From Tridacna crocea (lineage: Eukaryota > Mollusca > Bivalvia > Cardiida > Cardiidae): DNA of 64,000 nucleotides. The stretch spans positions 19,111,231 to 19,175,230 of the forward strand of contig OX031060.1 in the NCBI GenBank assembly GCA_943736015.1, in the 5' to 3' direction. How positions within the stretch are numbered: position 1 is the stretch's first letter; the number at the start of each line of letters is the position of its first letter. The notes under the pieces were generated by a model, which searched no databases, was not told the origin of the DNA, and was given only the letters and a program-made list of their open reading frames with translations. Positions 28,701-32,228 of the stretch are shown piece by piece. The translations under genes were made by a program, and so were the position numbers.

Positions 28701-30222
28701 AGTGAAAAAAAATTTAATTATGTGATTCGTCGGGTACAAAGGGTCCTCCTGGGAAGCACAAAAAGTGTCAATCCTGGTCAGCCAGTGCAATTCGCGACAC
28801 TCGCGATTATATTTTCTGTATAAAATGTGGTCATTGTACCTTGTTTACAATCATTTTTTAACTATCAACTTAGATTGACCTGCACTATCTAATTGATGTA
28901 AGGAATTCCCAGATGGTCCCTTTTGGTGTGACAGGTAACACATAAATGAAGAAGTGACAATATATTTTCACAGCTTCAAGAGAAAGTAAGGATCTTCGAA
29001 TATCTTCATCCAGCCAGGTGAAAAGTGATCCAATAGACTTTGTAAGTACCCTTACAGATAATTCTACAGAAGTTAGTCCATGAAAAATGTTGAGCATATA
29101 AATGGTGTTGTGCACTAAATGGAAAAAGAAATGTGAGATAAACATTTTACATGTATGTAATTTTATACAATACCTACTGAACCACTTAACCCTTTACCAC
29201 ACAATGACGACTTTTAATGACCTTAATTAAGTAACCCATTGAAAAATTTGTGGGGAAAGGAGAAAATGCCGGTCAACAGCATTTTTTCCTTTTCACACAA
29301 AGTCTTCTACACTATCAAAGAAAAATTGCATCATTTGAGCCACTATAAAATTGTCGTCTGCAAAAGCTTTCAATTTGAATAGGTCTAAAATTTTGTCATC
29401 TGCTAAAGACTTAATGCAACACAATGTTACTGGGTACCGTCAACATTGTTTGCTAATTCTACAAATTCAGAAAAGTTTGGACATTCACGAAACTATGTAA
29501 TGTATAGCAGTTGAAGACATACTAGTACATTTTTAGTACACAAAATGAACATGTCTACTTTTTGTTTGTTTCTTTGTCAAATAAAAGAATTAAAGTAGCT
29601 AACTTTACGTTATTATGAAATAAAGTTACTAGGATGATGCAGTACTGTTTTTTTTTAATGGTCATGAGGTAACAATGCTGAGTATTGGGTTTGCTTACAT
29701 ACTATTAATGCTTTACCAAACGACAAAATTTTAGACTGGTCCAAAATGAAAGCATTTCCAGACGTCAAAATGAAAGTGACTGAAAATTTGAAATTTGTAT
29801 TGGGAACGGTAGAAAACATTGTGGGGGAAAAAGGAGAAAATGCTGGTTACCAGCATTTTCTCCTTTTCCTCACAATGTTTTCAAAAGGCTTCTTTCTCAG
29901 GGTCATCAAAAGCCAGCATTGTGTGGTAAAGGGTAAATGAATTTGTTTTCAAGGTCTCAATGCCATAAACTAAAACCCCAAATTTCATCTTTTTCAACAG
30001 AGTCAATCAAATACAGACAATCTAAAAGACACTGCCAAAGATGTCAATTTTACTCGACTTGTCAGGTCAGAGGACAGTGGTGGAAAATTACAAGGATCAA
30101 CAGACTCTTCAAATGGTCATCGTGACAGTGGTATTGGGGGTGATTCATTAATGATAAAACGCTACCATAACAGAAGACATGGAATAGATAGTTCGACAGG
30201 TTTTCTCGGAATGCATATGTAG
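1594..30222 (+). CDS. Adhesion GPCR gene (5'-partial, 23 exons visible)
   Basis: Joined exons give 861 residues plus stop, with every intron bounded by GT/AG and every phase matching. Domain order by visible residue: sushi 1 (1-57), sushi 2 (58-116), HRM (about 117-189), GAIN (190-480) with its GPS at about 430-478, seven membrane helices (about 485-735), cytoplasmic tail (736-861). The GPS shows C-x-F-W, then W, C, and [13 protein letters not shown], so autoproteolysis is expected between L and T. Family marks in the 7TM include MLAEG in TM3, CWL in the second extracellular loop, GVTWLIGIF in TM6 and NGLQGFFIF in TM7. HRM plus GAIN resembles latrophilin-like (ADGRL) and related invertebrate receptors, but two sushi domains are not part of vertebrate latrophilins, so no symbol is given. 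Adhesion GPCRs are cell-surface receptors activated by a tethered peptide after the GPS; the ligand here is unknown. The start codon and signal peptide lie outside the window. Introns are crowded with MITEs. Confidence 0.94.
1803..2574. mobile_element. B/C-type MITE split by a satellite-core element
   Basis: A family B left end (1803-1830) precedes the element at 1831-2374. A C-like palindrome (about 2398-2460) and a GGTAAAGGGTTAA end follow it. Joining the halves as one host is inference. Confidence 0.5.
1831..2374 (+). repeat. Satellite-core element starting TATACCCC...GGGGGTATA
   Basis: The left hairpin TATACCCCAGCAAACG/GTTTGTGGGGGGTATA is followed by about three diverged 120-150-bp units (each with GGACAACTNCTCCTAC and GAATTANNGAGTTATTGCCCC). 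The end is GTATTTATCACCTGTAGTGATAGTTC, a 3' hairpin. Layout resembles bivalve pearl/Helentron-like non-autonomous elements (inference). Confidence 0.6.
2571..2669 (+). mobile_element. Family A MITE, internally deleted
   Basis: Both TTAA ends are kept (TTAACTCATTACC, GGTAAAGAATTAA) but the centre, including the palindrome, is missing. Shares a TTAA with each neighbour. Confidence 0.75.
2666..2897 (-). mobile_element. Family A MITE
   Basis: Full length; its right TTAA lies about 20 bp before the exon 2 acceptor. Confidence 0.88.
2917..3093 (+). CDS. Receptor exon 2: sushi/CCP domain 2
   Basis: A second phase 1-1 sushi exon with [28 protein letters not shown] and PPVC. The acceptor CAACAG lies only about 20 bp after the TTAA end of a MITE at 2666-2897. 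Donor GTAATT is slightly weak. Confidence 0.93.
3132..3366 (-). mobile_element. Family A MITE
   Basis: The left end is mutated (TTACCCCATTACC); the right end is GGTAATGAGTTAA. Hairpin centre GCTGGTTACCCGC. Confidence 0.83.
3513..3740 (+). mobile_element. tRNA-derived SINE, old copy
   Basis: The tRNA-like head has an A box (TAGCTCAGTGGTTAG) and a B-box-like GGTCATGAGCTCAATACC. The body is diverged from the 5205 copy and no clear tail duplication is found. Confidence 0.7.
3798..4026 (+). mobile_element. Family B MITE
   Basis: Full length, TTAACCCTTTACTCC to GGTAAAGGGTTCA; centre GCTCGTGACGAGC. Confidence 0.87.
4089..4199 (+). CDS. Receptor exon 3: first half of HRM domain
   Basis: The exon encodes [17 protein letters not shown] and then [11 protein letters not shown]. 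This matches the hormone-receptor motif Cys...Trp...Cys-Pro-x-Gly. Phase 1 on both sides; acceptor TTTTTCAG, donor GTAAGC. A sushi reading is excluded by the CPxG pattern and spacing. Confidence 0.88.
4290..4375. repeat. Family A MITE core relic
   Basis: Only a decayed hairpin remains (GGAAAAGGAGAACATTCTGG ... AACTAGCATTTCC). Confidence 0.5.
4455..4850. repeat. GAT/TGA-rich trinucleotide tract
   Basis: Imperfect GATGATGAT and GTTGTT runs over about 400 bp within the intron between exons 3 and 4. No gene seen. Confidence 0.8.
4965..5071 (+). CDS. Receptor exon 4: second half of HRM domain
   Basis: It encodes [14 protein letters not shown] and then NYNC, the typical end of an HRM domain. Three AG dinucleotides lie side by side at 4961-4966; only the one giving a start at 4965 keeps the frame with exon 3 (the junction codon becomes GAG). 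Ends in phase 0 at GTAAAT. Confidence 0.86.
5164..5672 (-). mobile_element. Family C MITE split by a SINE
   Basis: Host ends TTAACTGTTTACC and GGGAAAGGGTTAA; palindrome centre GCTCGTAACGAGC at about 5527-5539. Interrupted at 5205-5471. Confidence 0.85.
5205..5471 (+). mobile_element. tRNA-derived SINE, full length
   Basis: The head has GGTGGCTCAGTGGTGAGCG (A box) and GGTTGTGAGTTCGATACCC (B box); the tail is CAATACAACCAAC. Imperfect duplication TTTTACGTGTCTGC / TTTTACATTTCTGC on the two sides. Confidence 0.88.
5669..5858 (+). mobile_element. Family A MITE, right end lost
   Basis: TTAACTTTTTACC start shared with the previous element; hairpin around 5785-5835; runs into the next copy. Confidence 0.75.
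5859..6046 (+). mobile_element. Family A MITE, left end lost
   Basis: Begins inside the arm at TTATAGACTGGTCC; hairpin centre GCTGGTAACCAGC at about 5951; ends GTGGTAAAGAG. Confidence 0.75.
6089..6317 (+). mobile_element. Family B MITE
   Basis: TTAACCCTTTACCCC to CATGGTTAA, ending 40 bp before receptor exon 5. Confidence 0.87.
6357..6566 (+). CDS. Receptor exon 5: GAIN subdomain A, first part
   Basis: Seventy codons, phase 0 on both sides. The stretch is rich in Asn, Thr, Glu and Asp and predicted helical ([34 protein letters not shown]), as expected for the helical half of a GAIN domain. Potential N-glycosylation sites are N-I-T and N-S-S. Confidence 0.88.
6600..6827 (+). mobile_element. 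Family A MITE
   Basis: TTAACTCTTTACC to GGAAAGGGTTCA, starting 34 bp after the exon 5 donor. Confidence 0.87.
6878..7154 (-). mobile_element. tRNA-derived SINE, full length, reversed
   Basis: The tail (complement of ACCA repeats) is at the left and the tRNA-like head at the right. Perfect 12-bp duplication TCTAATGATAAC (6866-6877, 7155-7166). Confidence 0.92.
7230..7322 (-). mobile_element. Family A MITE, left half only
   Basis: Runs from CTAACCCATTACC to the hairpin centre GCTGGTAACCAGC and stops there. Confidence 0.7.
7532..7594 (+). CDS. Receptor exon 6: GAIN micro-exon
   Basis: Twenty-one codons, phase 0-0, starting [18 protein letters not shown] after TTGATCAG and ending at GTAAGT. 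LIDEEN-S-W resembles the conserved helix of latrophilin-type GAIN domains. A 63-bp phase-symmetric exon could be skipped without a frameshift. Confidence 0.85.
7629..7840 (+). mobile_element. Family A MITE, diverged flanks
   Basis: Flanks are altered but the hairpin is a perfect repeat (about 7741-7800). Confidence 0.8.
7872..7996. repeat. Family B-like palindrome relic
   Basis: GAAAACATAGTGGCAAAAG and CTTCCTTTTGCAACAATG are decayed stem ends of a B element. Confidence 0.4.
8039..8150 (+). CDS. Receptor exon 7: GAIN domain
   Basis: It encodes [18 protein letters not shown] and continues to [11 protein letters not shown]. Phase 0 to 1, donor GTAAGT. The acceptor CATACAAG lacks a strong polypyrimidine tract, but the phases and GAIN-like helix fit. 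Confidence 0.86.
8331..8560 (+). mobile_element. Family A MITE
   Basis: TTAACTCTTTACT to GTGTAGGGTTAA; hairpin centre GCTGGTCACCAGC. Confidence 0.87.
8615..8842 (-). mobile_element. Family A MITE
   Basis: TTAACCCTTTCCC to GGTAAAGGGTTAA. Confidence 0.88.
8964..9193 (+). mobile_element. Family B MITE
   Basis: TTAACCCTTTACTCC to GGTAAAGGGTTAA; its right TTAA is also the left TTAA of the next A copy. Confidence 0.9.
9190..9418 (+). mobile_element. Family A MITE
   Basis: Abuts a B element through one shared TTAA. Stem ends CACTGTGGG/CCACAGTG are matched variants. Confidence 0.9.
9762..9893 (+). CDS. Receptor exon 8: GAIN domain
   Basis: Forty-four codons in phase 1-1, with [20 protein letters not shown] and [17 protein letters not shown]. 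Acceptor TTTTGCACAG, donor GTATGT. Contains an acidic patch and two N-x-S/T sites. Confidence 0.88.
9918..10117 (+). mobile_element. Family A MITE with collapsed hairpin
   Basis: Both ends and flanks are intact, but the palindrome is cut to GTGGGAAAAGGAGAAAATAC-AATATTTTC; most of one arm is gone. Confidence 0.85.
10418..10644 (-). mobile_element. Family A MITE
   Basis: TTAACCCTTTACC to GGTAAAGGGTGAA. Confidence 0.87.
10765..10843 (+). CDS. Receptor exon 9: GAIN domain
   Basis: It encodes [20 protein letters not shown] and ends TNER, phase 1 to 2. The donor GTACAG is followed 15 bp later by a 156-bp foldback repeat (10859-11014). Confidence 0.85.
10859..11014. repeat. Foldback repeat beside exon 9 donor
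   Basis: TTTATTTCATTAGCTTGTGG at the left and its complement at the right end a 156-bp inverted repeat. The arms also include GGGGAAATATTTTCC-type pairing. Confidence 0.82.
11554..11780 (-). mobile_element. Family A MITE
   Basis: TTAACCCTTTACC to GGTAAAGGGTTAA; the right arm follows a subfamily with GCACCATTTGAGC. Confidence 0.88.
11825..12053 (+). mobile_element. Family A MITE
   Basis: TTAACTCATTACC to GGTAATGGGTTAA; CACTGTGG/CCACAGTG stem ends. Confidence 0.88.
12256..12340 (+). repeat. Family A MITE, right half
   Basis: Starts at the hairpin centre (ACCAGCATTTTCCCC) and decays before exon 10. Confidence 0.6.
12376..12487 (+). CDS. Receptor exon 10: GAIN subdomain B
   Basis: It ends in [18 protein letters not shown]. 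PPVTIxFEH is a strong signature of the GAIN beta-sandwich before the GPS. Phase 2 to 0, donor GTAAGT. Confidence 0.92.
12488..12810. other. Intron stretch without gene
   Basis: Contains a run of G at about 12605-12617 and GT-rich sequence; nothing else recognised. Confidence 0.6.
12811..13030 (-). mobile_element. Family A MITE, decayed
   Basis: TTAACCCTTTACT start; hairpin with several mismatches (GTTGGTAGTCAGC). Confidence 0.7.
13069..13298 (-). mobile_element. Family A MITE
   Basis: CTAACCTTTTCCC to GGGAAAGGATTTA; hairpin largely intact. Confidence 0.82.
13370..13413 (+). CDS. Receptor exon 11: start of GPS motif
   Basis: A 44-bp micro-exon encoding [15 protein letters not shown], the first GPS cysteine and aromatic pair (C-x-F-W). 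Phase 0 to 2; acceptor TTTTGCAG, donor GTAAGC. Confidence 0.9.
13490..13566. repeat. ATCC tetranucleotide tract
   Basis: Imperfect CATC/ATCC repeats in the intron before the GPS exon 12. Confidence 0.8.
13849..13969 (+). CDS. Receptor exon 12: GPS cleavage site
   Basis: It encodes [14 protein letters not shown] and [13 protein letters not shown]. These are the remaining GPS cysteines and the H-L-T cleavage triad, with the tethered agonist starting at TNFAVLMSP. All catalytic positions are intact, so the receptor is probably self-cleaving. Confidence 0.96.
14251..14480 (+). mobile_element. Family A MITE
   Basis: TTAACTCATTACC to GGTAATGGGTTAA; perfect hairpin. Confidence 0.9.
14481..15040. 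other. Intron stretch with MITE relic
   Basis: About 14530-14610 retains CCATGGGTTTTCACAACC-like family A sequence; the rest is unassigned. Confidence 0.5.
15041..15269 (-). mobile_element. Family A MITE
   Basis: TTAACTCTTTACC to GTTAAAGAGTTAA. Confidence 0.88.
15561..15790 (-). mobile_element. Family A MITE
   Basis: Left TTAA lost; the stem ends carry a paired change (AACCTCGTGGG/CCCACAAGGTT). Confidence 0.83.
15878..15981 (+). CDS. Receptor exon 13: TM1
   Basis: It encodes [20 protein letters not shown] followed by more hydrophobic residues and LTLWR: the linker and first membrane helix. Phase 0 to 2; acceptor TTTCCTAG. Confidence 0.93.
16008..16201 (+). mobile_element. Family A MITE with collapsed hairpin
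   Basis: Ends are intact, but the core is only TTGTGGGAAAAGGACACAA, a clean loss of the inner palindrome. Confidence 0.87.
16198..16673 (-). mobile_element. Family A MITE split by a SINE
   Basis: Shares its left TTAA with the previous copy and ends CAGAGTTAA; interrupted around 16225-16493. Confidence 0.8.
16225..16493 (+). mobile_element. tRNA-derived SINE, full length
   Basis: Head GGTGGCTCAGTGGTGAGCA and tail AATAAAACCAACC. Flanked by CCCTGAGGAAGAA (16212) and CCCGAGGAAGAA (16494), a slightly decayed duplication. Confidence 0.85.
16857..16913. repeat. Short foldback AGTGTCAACCCTGGTC
   Basis: AGTGTCAACCCTGGTC ... GACCAGGGTTGACACT with a GCGCAATTTGCGC inner palindrome. A related fragment is at about 28766-28806. 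Confidence 0.8.
17088..17190 (+). CDS. Receptor exon 14: TM2
   Basis: [20 protein letters not shown] then [11 protein letters not shown]. The N-x-C-I-A-L pattern matches TM2 of adhesion GPCRs. Phase 2 to 0, donor GTAAGT. Confidence 0.94.
17299..17527 (+). mobile_element. Family A MITE
   Basis: TTAACTCATTACC to GGAAATGGGTTAA; the stem carries AAAAAGAG/CTCTTTTT, a change present in both arms. Confidence 0.9.
17558..17636 (+). repeat. Family A MITE, right end only
   Basis: From CTTCCTTTTCC to TTATAGGGTTAA. Confidence 0.65.
17657..17886 (+). mobile_element. Family A MITE
   Basis: TTAATTCTTTACC to GTAAAGAGTTAA; ends 19 bp before exon 15. Confidence 0.9.
17906..18056 (+). CDS. Receptor exon 15: TM3 and start of TM4
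   Basis: [20 protein letters not shown], then [11 protein letters not shown], then [13 protein letters not shown]. The Cys is the partner for the ECL2 cysteine; MLxEG is the class B2 TM3 signature. The acceptor is about 20 bp past a MITE end (17886). Confidence 0.95.
18078..18307 (+). mobile_element. Family C MITE
   Basis: TTAACCCTTTCCC to GGGAAAGGGTTAA; centre GCTCGATACGAGC. Confidence 0.9.
18569..19090. mobile_element. Roughly 0.5-kb foldback element, copy 1
   Basis: A stem of about 60 bp (TTGTACGGTCAGGTGGCAGG ... 18581-18722) is followed by a 360-bp segment bounded by TTATTATACT-x-CAAAG and CTTTGCAGTATAATAATA. Copy 2 lies at 34590-35095. Confidence 0.8.
19091..20252. mobile_element. Foldback element, decayed copy split by a MITE
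   Basis: Diverged stem (AGTGGCAGGGGACTTGG ... CTGCCACCTCACCGTAC) at about 19100-19300, then the same internal segment, resumed after the MITE at 19628-19854. Confidence 0.6.
19628..19854 (+). mobile_element. Family A MITE
   Basis: TTAACCCTTAACA to GGTAAAGAGTTAA. Confidence 0.87.
20333..20562 (+). mobile_element. Family A MITE
   Basis: TTAACTCTTCACC to GTAAAGAGTTAA; ends 35 bp before exon 16. Confidence 0.88.
20598..20667 (+). CDS. Receptor exon 16: TM4
   Basis: [20 protein letters not shown] then NKD. Matches the adhesion-GPCR TM4 pattern P-x-V-I-V-G-x-S. Phase 1 to 2. Confidence 0.92.
20825..20998 (+). mobile_element. Family A MITE, right part replaced
   Basis: Left arm and a decayed hairpin only; cut off by the TTAA of the next copy. 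Confidence 0.75.
20995..21228 (+). mobile_element. Family A MITE
   Basis: TTAACCTTTTACC start; right end decayed (GGTAAAATGC). Confidence 0.8.
21239..21474 (+). mobile_element. Family A MITE
   Basis: TTAACTCTTTACC to GGTAATGGTTTAA; stem variant TTGGAAAAA/TTTTTCCAA is present on both arms. Confidence 0.88.
21615..21834 (+). mobile_element. Family A MITE, shortened hairpin
   Basis: The left stem arm is partly deleted (AAACAATGCTGCTTACCAGC). Ends GGTAAAGGCTTAA, 24 bp before exon 17. Confidence 0.82.
21858..21924 (+). CDS. Receptor exon 17: ECL2 cysteine and TM5
   Basis: [20 protein letters not shown] then IIF. CWL supplies the disulfide to TM3; the G-L-I-W-x-F-x-G-P motif is highly conserved. 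The acceptor lies 24 bp past a MITE end. Confidence 0.95.
22272..22500 (+). mobile_element. Family C MITE
   Basis: TTCAACCCTTTCCC to GGAAAGAGTTAA; centre GCTGGTTACGAGC is an A/C mixture with one mismatched pair. Confidence 0.85.
22503..22855. repeat. Two decayed family A MITE fragments
   Basis: A right half (22503-22610) and a diverged full-length relic (22620-22855, reversed). Confidence 0.6.
23115..23563 (-). mobile_element. Family A MITE split by a family B MITE
   Basis: The left arm stops at TCTGTTTTTAA and resumes AGACCCTGAGGAAC after the B element; the right end is decayed. Confidence 0.82.
23145..23369 (-). mobile_element. Family B MITE nested in family A
   Basis: Inserted exactly at a TTAA of the host, which is present on both sides: direct evidence for a TTAA target-site duplication. 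Confidence 0.92.
23595..23680 (+). CDS. Receptor exon 18: end of TM5 and ICL3
   Basis: [20 protein letters not shown] then QKKKAEKLK, a basic third intracellular loop. Phase 0 to 2; acceptor TTTTACAG, donor GTAAGT. Confidence 0.93.
23743..23970 (-). mobile_element. Family A MITE
   Basis: TTAACTTTTTACC start; hairpin centre GCTGGTGACCGGC. Confidence 0.83.
24195..24424 (-). mobile_element. Family A MITE
   Basis: TTAACCATTTCCC to GGTAAAGAGTTGA. Confidence 0.86.
24678..24804 (+). CDS. Receptor exon 19: TM6 and start of TM7
   Basis: [20 protein letters not shown], then IFHIN and [12 protein letters not shown]-x-G-V-T-W is the TM6 signature and N-G-L-Q begins TM7. Phase 2 to 0. Confidence 0.96.
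24839..25069 (-). mobile_element. Family A MITE with paired stem change
   Basis: Stem reads GGGAAAATGAG ... CTCATTTTCCC, with the same substitution on both arms; ends GGTAATTGGTTAA. Confidence 0.9.
25070..25275. mobile_element. Head-to-head pair of tRNA-derived SINEs
   Basis: A reversed copy (25070-25176) with B box complement GATTCGAACCTAGAA faces a forward copy (25193-25275) with GGTTCGAATCCTGCCTGG. They differ from the 5205-type SINE. A third fragment is at 44733-44820. Confidence 0.75.
25380..26187. other. Intron stretch without gene
   Basis: A 38-bp direct duplication (TTGGTTTCTACAGGCATATT unit) lies at about 25618-25690; otherwise AT-rich and unassigned. Confidence 0.6.
26188..26292 (+). 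CDS. Receptor exon 20: end of TM7 and juxtamembrane tail
   Basis: [19 protein letters not shown] then an Arg/Ser-rich stretch. G-x-F-I-F-x-x-H-C matches the latrophilin-type TM7 exit. Phase 0-0; donor GTAGGT. Confidence 0.94.
26376..26605 (+). mobile_element. Family A MITE
   Basis: TTTTACTCTTTACC to GGTAAAGGGTTAA. Confidence 0.87.
26632..26860 (-). mobile_element. Family B MITE
   Basis: TTAACCCTTTACTCC to GTAAAGGGTTAA; centre GCTCATCACAAGC. Confidence 0.88.
27014..27243 (+). mobile_element. Family B MITE
   Basis: TTCACCCTTTACTCC to GTAAAGGGGGTTAA; about 150 bp of decayed family A sequence lies just left of it. Confidence 0.87.
27244..27745. other. Intron stretch with weak inverted repeat
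   Basis: CCATGCTCCATGAAAAGGGG (27358) and CCCCCTCTAGTCAGAGCATG (27578) may be the ends of one old element; nothing else seen. Confidence 0.4.
27746..27788 (+). CDS. Receptor exon 21: tail micro-exon
   Basis: [14 protein letters not shown], 43 bp, phase 0 to 1, acceptor CCTTTTCAG, donor GTAAAG. Too short for recognition by itself; supported by splice sites and frame. Together with exon 22 it forms a frame-neutral pair. Confidence 0.75.
27846..28165 (+). repeat. TATACCCC-type element, decayed
   Basis: Hairpin start TATACCCCCCACAACATTG / TGGAGGGGGGTATA, as at 1831, then GTCTGGAGCAATACTCCTAC. Confidence 0.55.
28175..28296 (+). mobile_element. Family A MITE, left arm missing
   Basis: Perfect inner palindrome, then the right flank to GGTAAAGGGTTAA. 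Confidence 0.78.
28324..28690 (+). repeat. TATACC-type element, decayed copy
   Basis: TTATACCTTTGCAAACAAATG / GGGGGTATAATGGAATC start, as at 1831 and 27846; the right end is unclear. Confidence 0.5.
28974..29041 (+). CDS. Receptor exon 22: tail
   Basis: [20 protein letters not shown] then DF, phase 1 to 0, acceptor TTTTCACAG, donor GTAAGT. The Ser-rich sequence offers likely phosphorylation sites. Confidence 0.78.
29186..29414 (-). mobile_element. Family A MITE
   Basis: TTAACCCTTTACC to GCTAAAGACTTAA; hairpin with a few mismatches. Confidence 0.84.
29705..29937 (+). mobile_element. Family A MITE
   Basis: TTAATGCTTTACC to GGTAAAGGGTAAA, 63 bp before the last receptor exon. Confidence 0.87.
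30001..30222 (+). CDS. Receptor exon 23: C-terminal tail and stop
   Basis: Seventy-three codons and TAG after acceptor TTTTTCAACAG. Polar tail with [20 protein letters not shown] and DSGIGGDSL, ending GFLGMHM. No canonical class I PDZ ligand is seen at the C-terminus. Confidence 0.88.
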   Translation, partial: SQSNTDNLKDTAKDVNFTRLVRSEDSGGKLQGSTDSSNGHRDSGIGGDSLMIKRYHNRRHGIDSSTGFLGMHM

Positions 30223-30345
30223 CCCATCCTGAGAAAGCAGTGCAACTCAGTATTTTAGAATCTGTGGAAAGCCAATAACTTTTTGTGATATTTTAATTTT
30301 TTAATCGATTGATCCTGTGTTTTTACAATCCTGAAATAAAAGATT
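30223..30345 (+). promoter_or_regulatory. Receptor 3'UTR with candidate poly(A) signal
   Basis: AATAAA occurs at 30335-30340, about 113 bp after the stop. It lies in a decayed family A MITE where most copies read CTGAGAAAGAAG. There is no transcript evidence; later hexamers could be used instead. Confidence 0.4.
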
Positions 30346-30486
30346 TTAAAATAATGTTGGTAACCGGCATTATCTCCTTTTCTTTTGATATTTTTCTGCC
30401 CTTTTAAAGACAAAAATGCTAGCCACTGATGTGTTGACTGTAAATGCGTCCAATTTGGTTGAGTAGTAAAATATTATTGTTCAGTG
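30303..30486 (-). repeat. Family A MITE relic in receptor 3' region
   Basis: Decayed copy containing GTTGGTAACCGGCATTATC and an AATAAA formed by mutation. Confidence 0.65.
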
Positions 30487-30499
30487 AAGGAATCACTTT

Positions 30500-30728
30500 G
30501 TCAACCCTTTACCACACAATCCCAACTATTAATGACCCTGTTAAAGAAGCCTTCTGAAACATTGTGGGAAAAGGAGAAAATGCTGGCAACCAGCATTTTC
30601 TCCTTTTCGCACGATGTTTTATACCATTCACAAAACAAATTTCAAATTTTCAGTCACTTTTACTTTGTCGTCTACAAATGCTTTCAATTTGGACCAGTCT
30701 AAAATATTGTCGTTTGGTAATGGGTTAA
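30500..30728 (-). mobile_element. Family A MITE
   Basis: TCAACCCTTTACC to GGTAATGGGTTAA. Confidence 0.88.
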
Positions 30729-30912
30729 AGAAAACTTTTGAATCATTGTGGGAAAAGGAGAAAATGCTGGTAGCCAGCATTTTCTCCTTTTCTTACAATG
30801 TTTTCTACCATTCCCAAACCAAATTTTAACTTTTTAGTCACATTTATTTTGTCACCTGCAAAAGCTCTCAATTTGGACCAGTCTATTATTTTGTTGTCTT
30901 GTAAAGAGTTAA
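30725..30912 (-). mobile_element. Family A MITE, left arm shortened
   Basis: Shares TTAA with its left neighbour and goes straight to GAAAACTTTTGAATCATTG; right end GTAAAGAGTTAA. Confidence 0.82.
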
Positions 30913-31440
30913 GCAGGTAGCTCCAACATTCTTGCTTTCTACCAGTATAGTTTTCTTTATGAAGTTATTAGTGGCAGGGGAATTAATTTTCTTGCACACT
31001 TAAAGGTACGAATATGTAAGTAAATGGGAATTCATATTTGGTGAAACATTTACAGGTATGTGCCCTCGCTTTACTAGTATTTCTTAAAATGAAGCATGTC
31101 AATATTGTAGATAGCTATACAAATGAGCTAGACTTCAAAACTGACATATGTATTATAATTTTACGGGTAAGAGGTCCAAAACATCAAAGGGCGTATTTAA
31201 TCAAAGGTCATAATTATGCTGGTTTTCATTTTATGGTGATTGATGGCCTGTTTTGTTCTTTTCTACAGTAGTCATATAGTGTGTGTGAAAGGCTGCACCG
31301 GCAGGTCAACATCTTTATCAAAAGAGGCATTATTTTTTGCTGTACAAATTTCACAGGGTCATTTGTACAATTACCAAACTTGTGTGATTATTATAATAAT
31401 GACTGTGGATCGAACACCCCCTAATGTTCATCAAAGGTCA
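30913..31440. other. Intergenic stretch, no gene seen
   Basis: AT-rich sequence with no recognised coding or repeat signal. Confidence 0.5.
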
Positions 31441-31462
31441 GAATATCAGTTTGCCGTTTATT

Positions 31463-31637
31463 GCACAGTGATGACATTTAACAATCCTGGAAAAAGAGAC
31501 CTTTTCAAAATATTGTGGGAAAAAGAGAAACTGCTGGTAACCAGCATTTTCTCCTTTTCCCACAATATTTTCTTCCCAGAGAAAAAAATGCTTCATTTTC
31601 AACAGCAACACTGAAATTGACAAATGGACAAAGTTTA
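31463..31637 (-). mobile_element. Family A MITE, truncated both sides
   Basis: Left arm from AACAATCCTGG; the hairpin is intact; the right flank is short before the next TTAA. Confidence 0.72.
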
Positions 31638-31857
31638 ACCCATTACCACACAATCCCTACTTTAGACCACCCTGAGAAAGAAGCCTTTAGAAAAAATTGT
31701 AGGAAAAACAGAAAATGCTGGTAACAAGCATTTTCTCCTTTTCCCACAATGTTTTTTACCCTTCCAAAATCAAATTTTGATTTTTCAGTCGCATTTATTT
31801 TGTCGTCTGCAAATGCTTTGGACCAGTCTATAAAGTTGTCCTTTGGTAAAGACTTAA
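31635..31857 (-). mobile_element. Family A MITE
   Basis: TTAACCCATTACC to GGTAAAGACTTAA. Confidence 0.87.
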
Positions 31858-31929
31858 TTTCATTGTCTGTTAAAGGATTCACTTGATAATTATGTACAAT
31901 CAAAGTAACACCTTTAAACAGATTGCCAA

Positions 31930-32110
31930 CGCTAGACACTTTTTGCAGCAGACAATTTTTGAAAGTATTATGGCAAAAGGATAAATTGCTCATAATAAGA
32001 AGTTTTTACCTTTTGCAAAATAGATTCCACATGTACATGTAAACCTTAGAAATGCAAAGAAGAGGAAAACAATGTCAAAAAGGGAGAAAATGTTGAAGAA
32101 ACTTTTTTCC
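31930..32110. repeat. Family B/A core relics
   Basis: TTATGGCAAAAGGATAAATTG and TTTTACCTTTTGCAAAATAG are the stem of an old B element; a weaker A-like piece follows. Confidence 0.45.
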
Positions 32111-32228
32111 CCTTTCTAAAAACGTTTTTCTTATCTTTCAGAAAGAAATCTCATCATTTGATTCAGCATGATGTAAAGATTTAAACATGAATAATTTCAA
32201 TTGTCTTTTGCAAATTTGTTTCGTTGTC

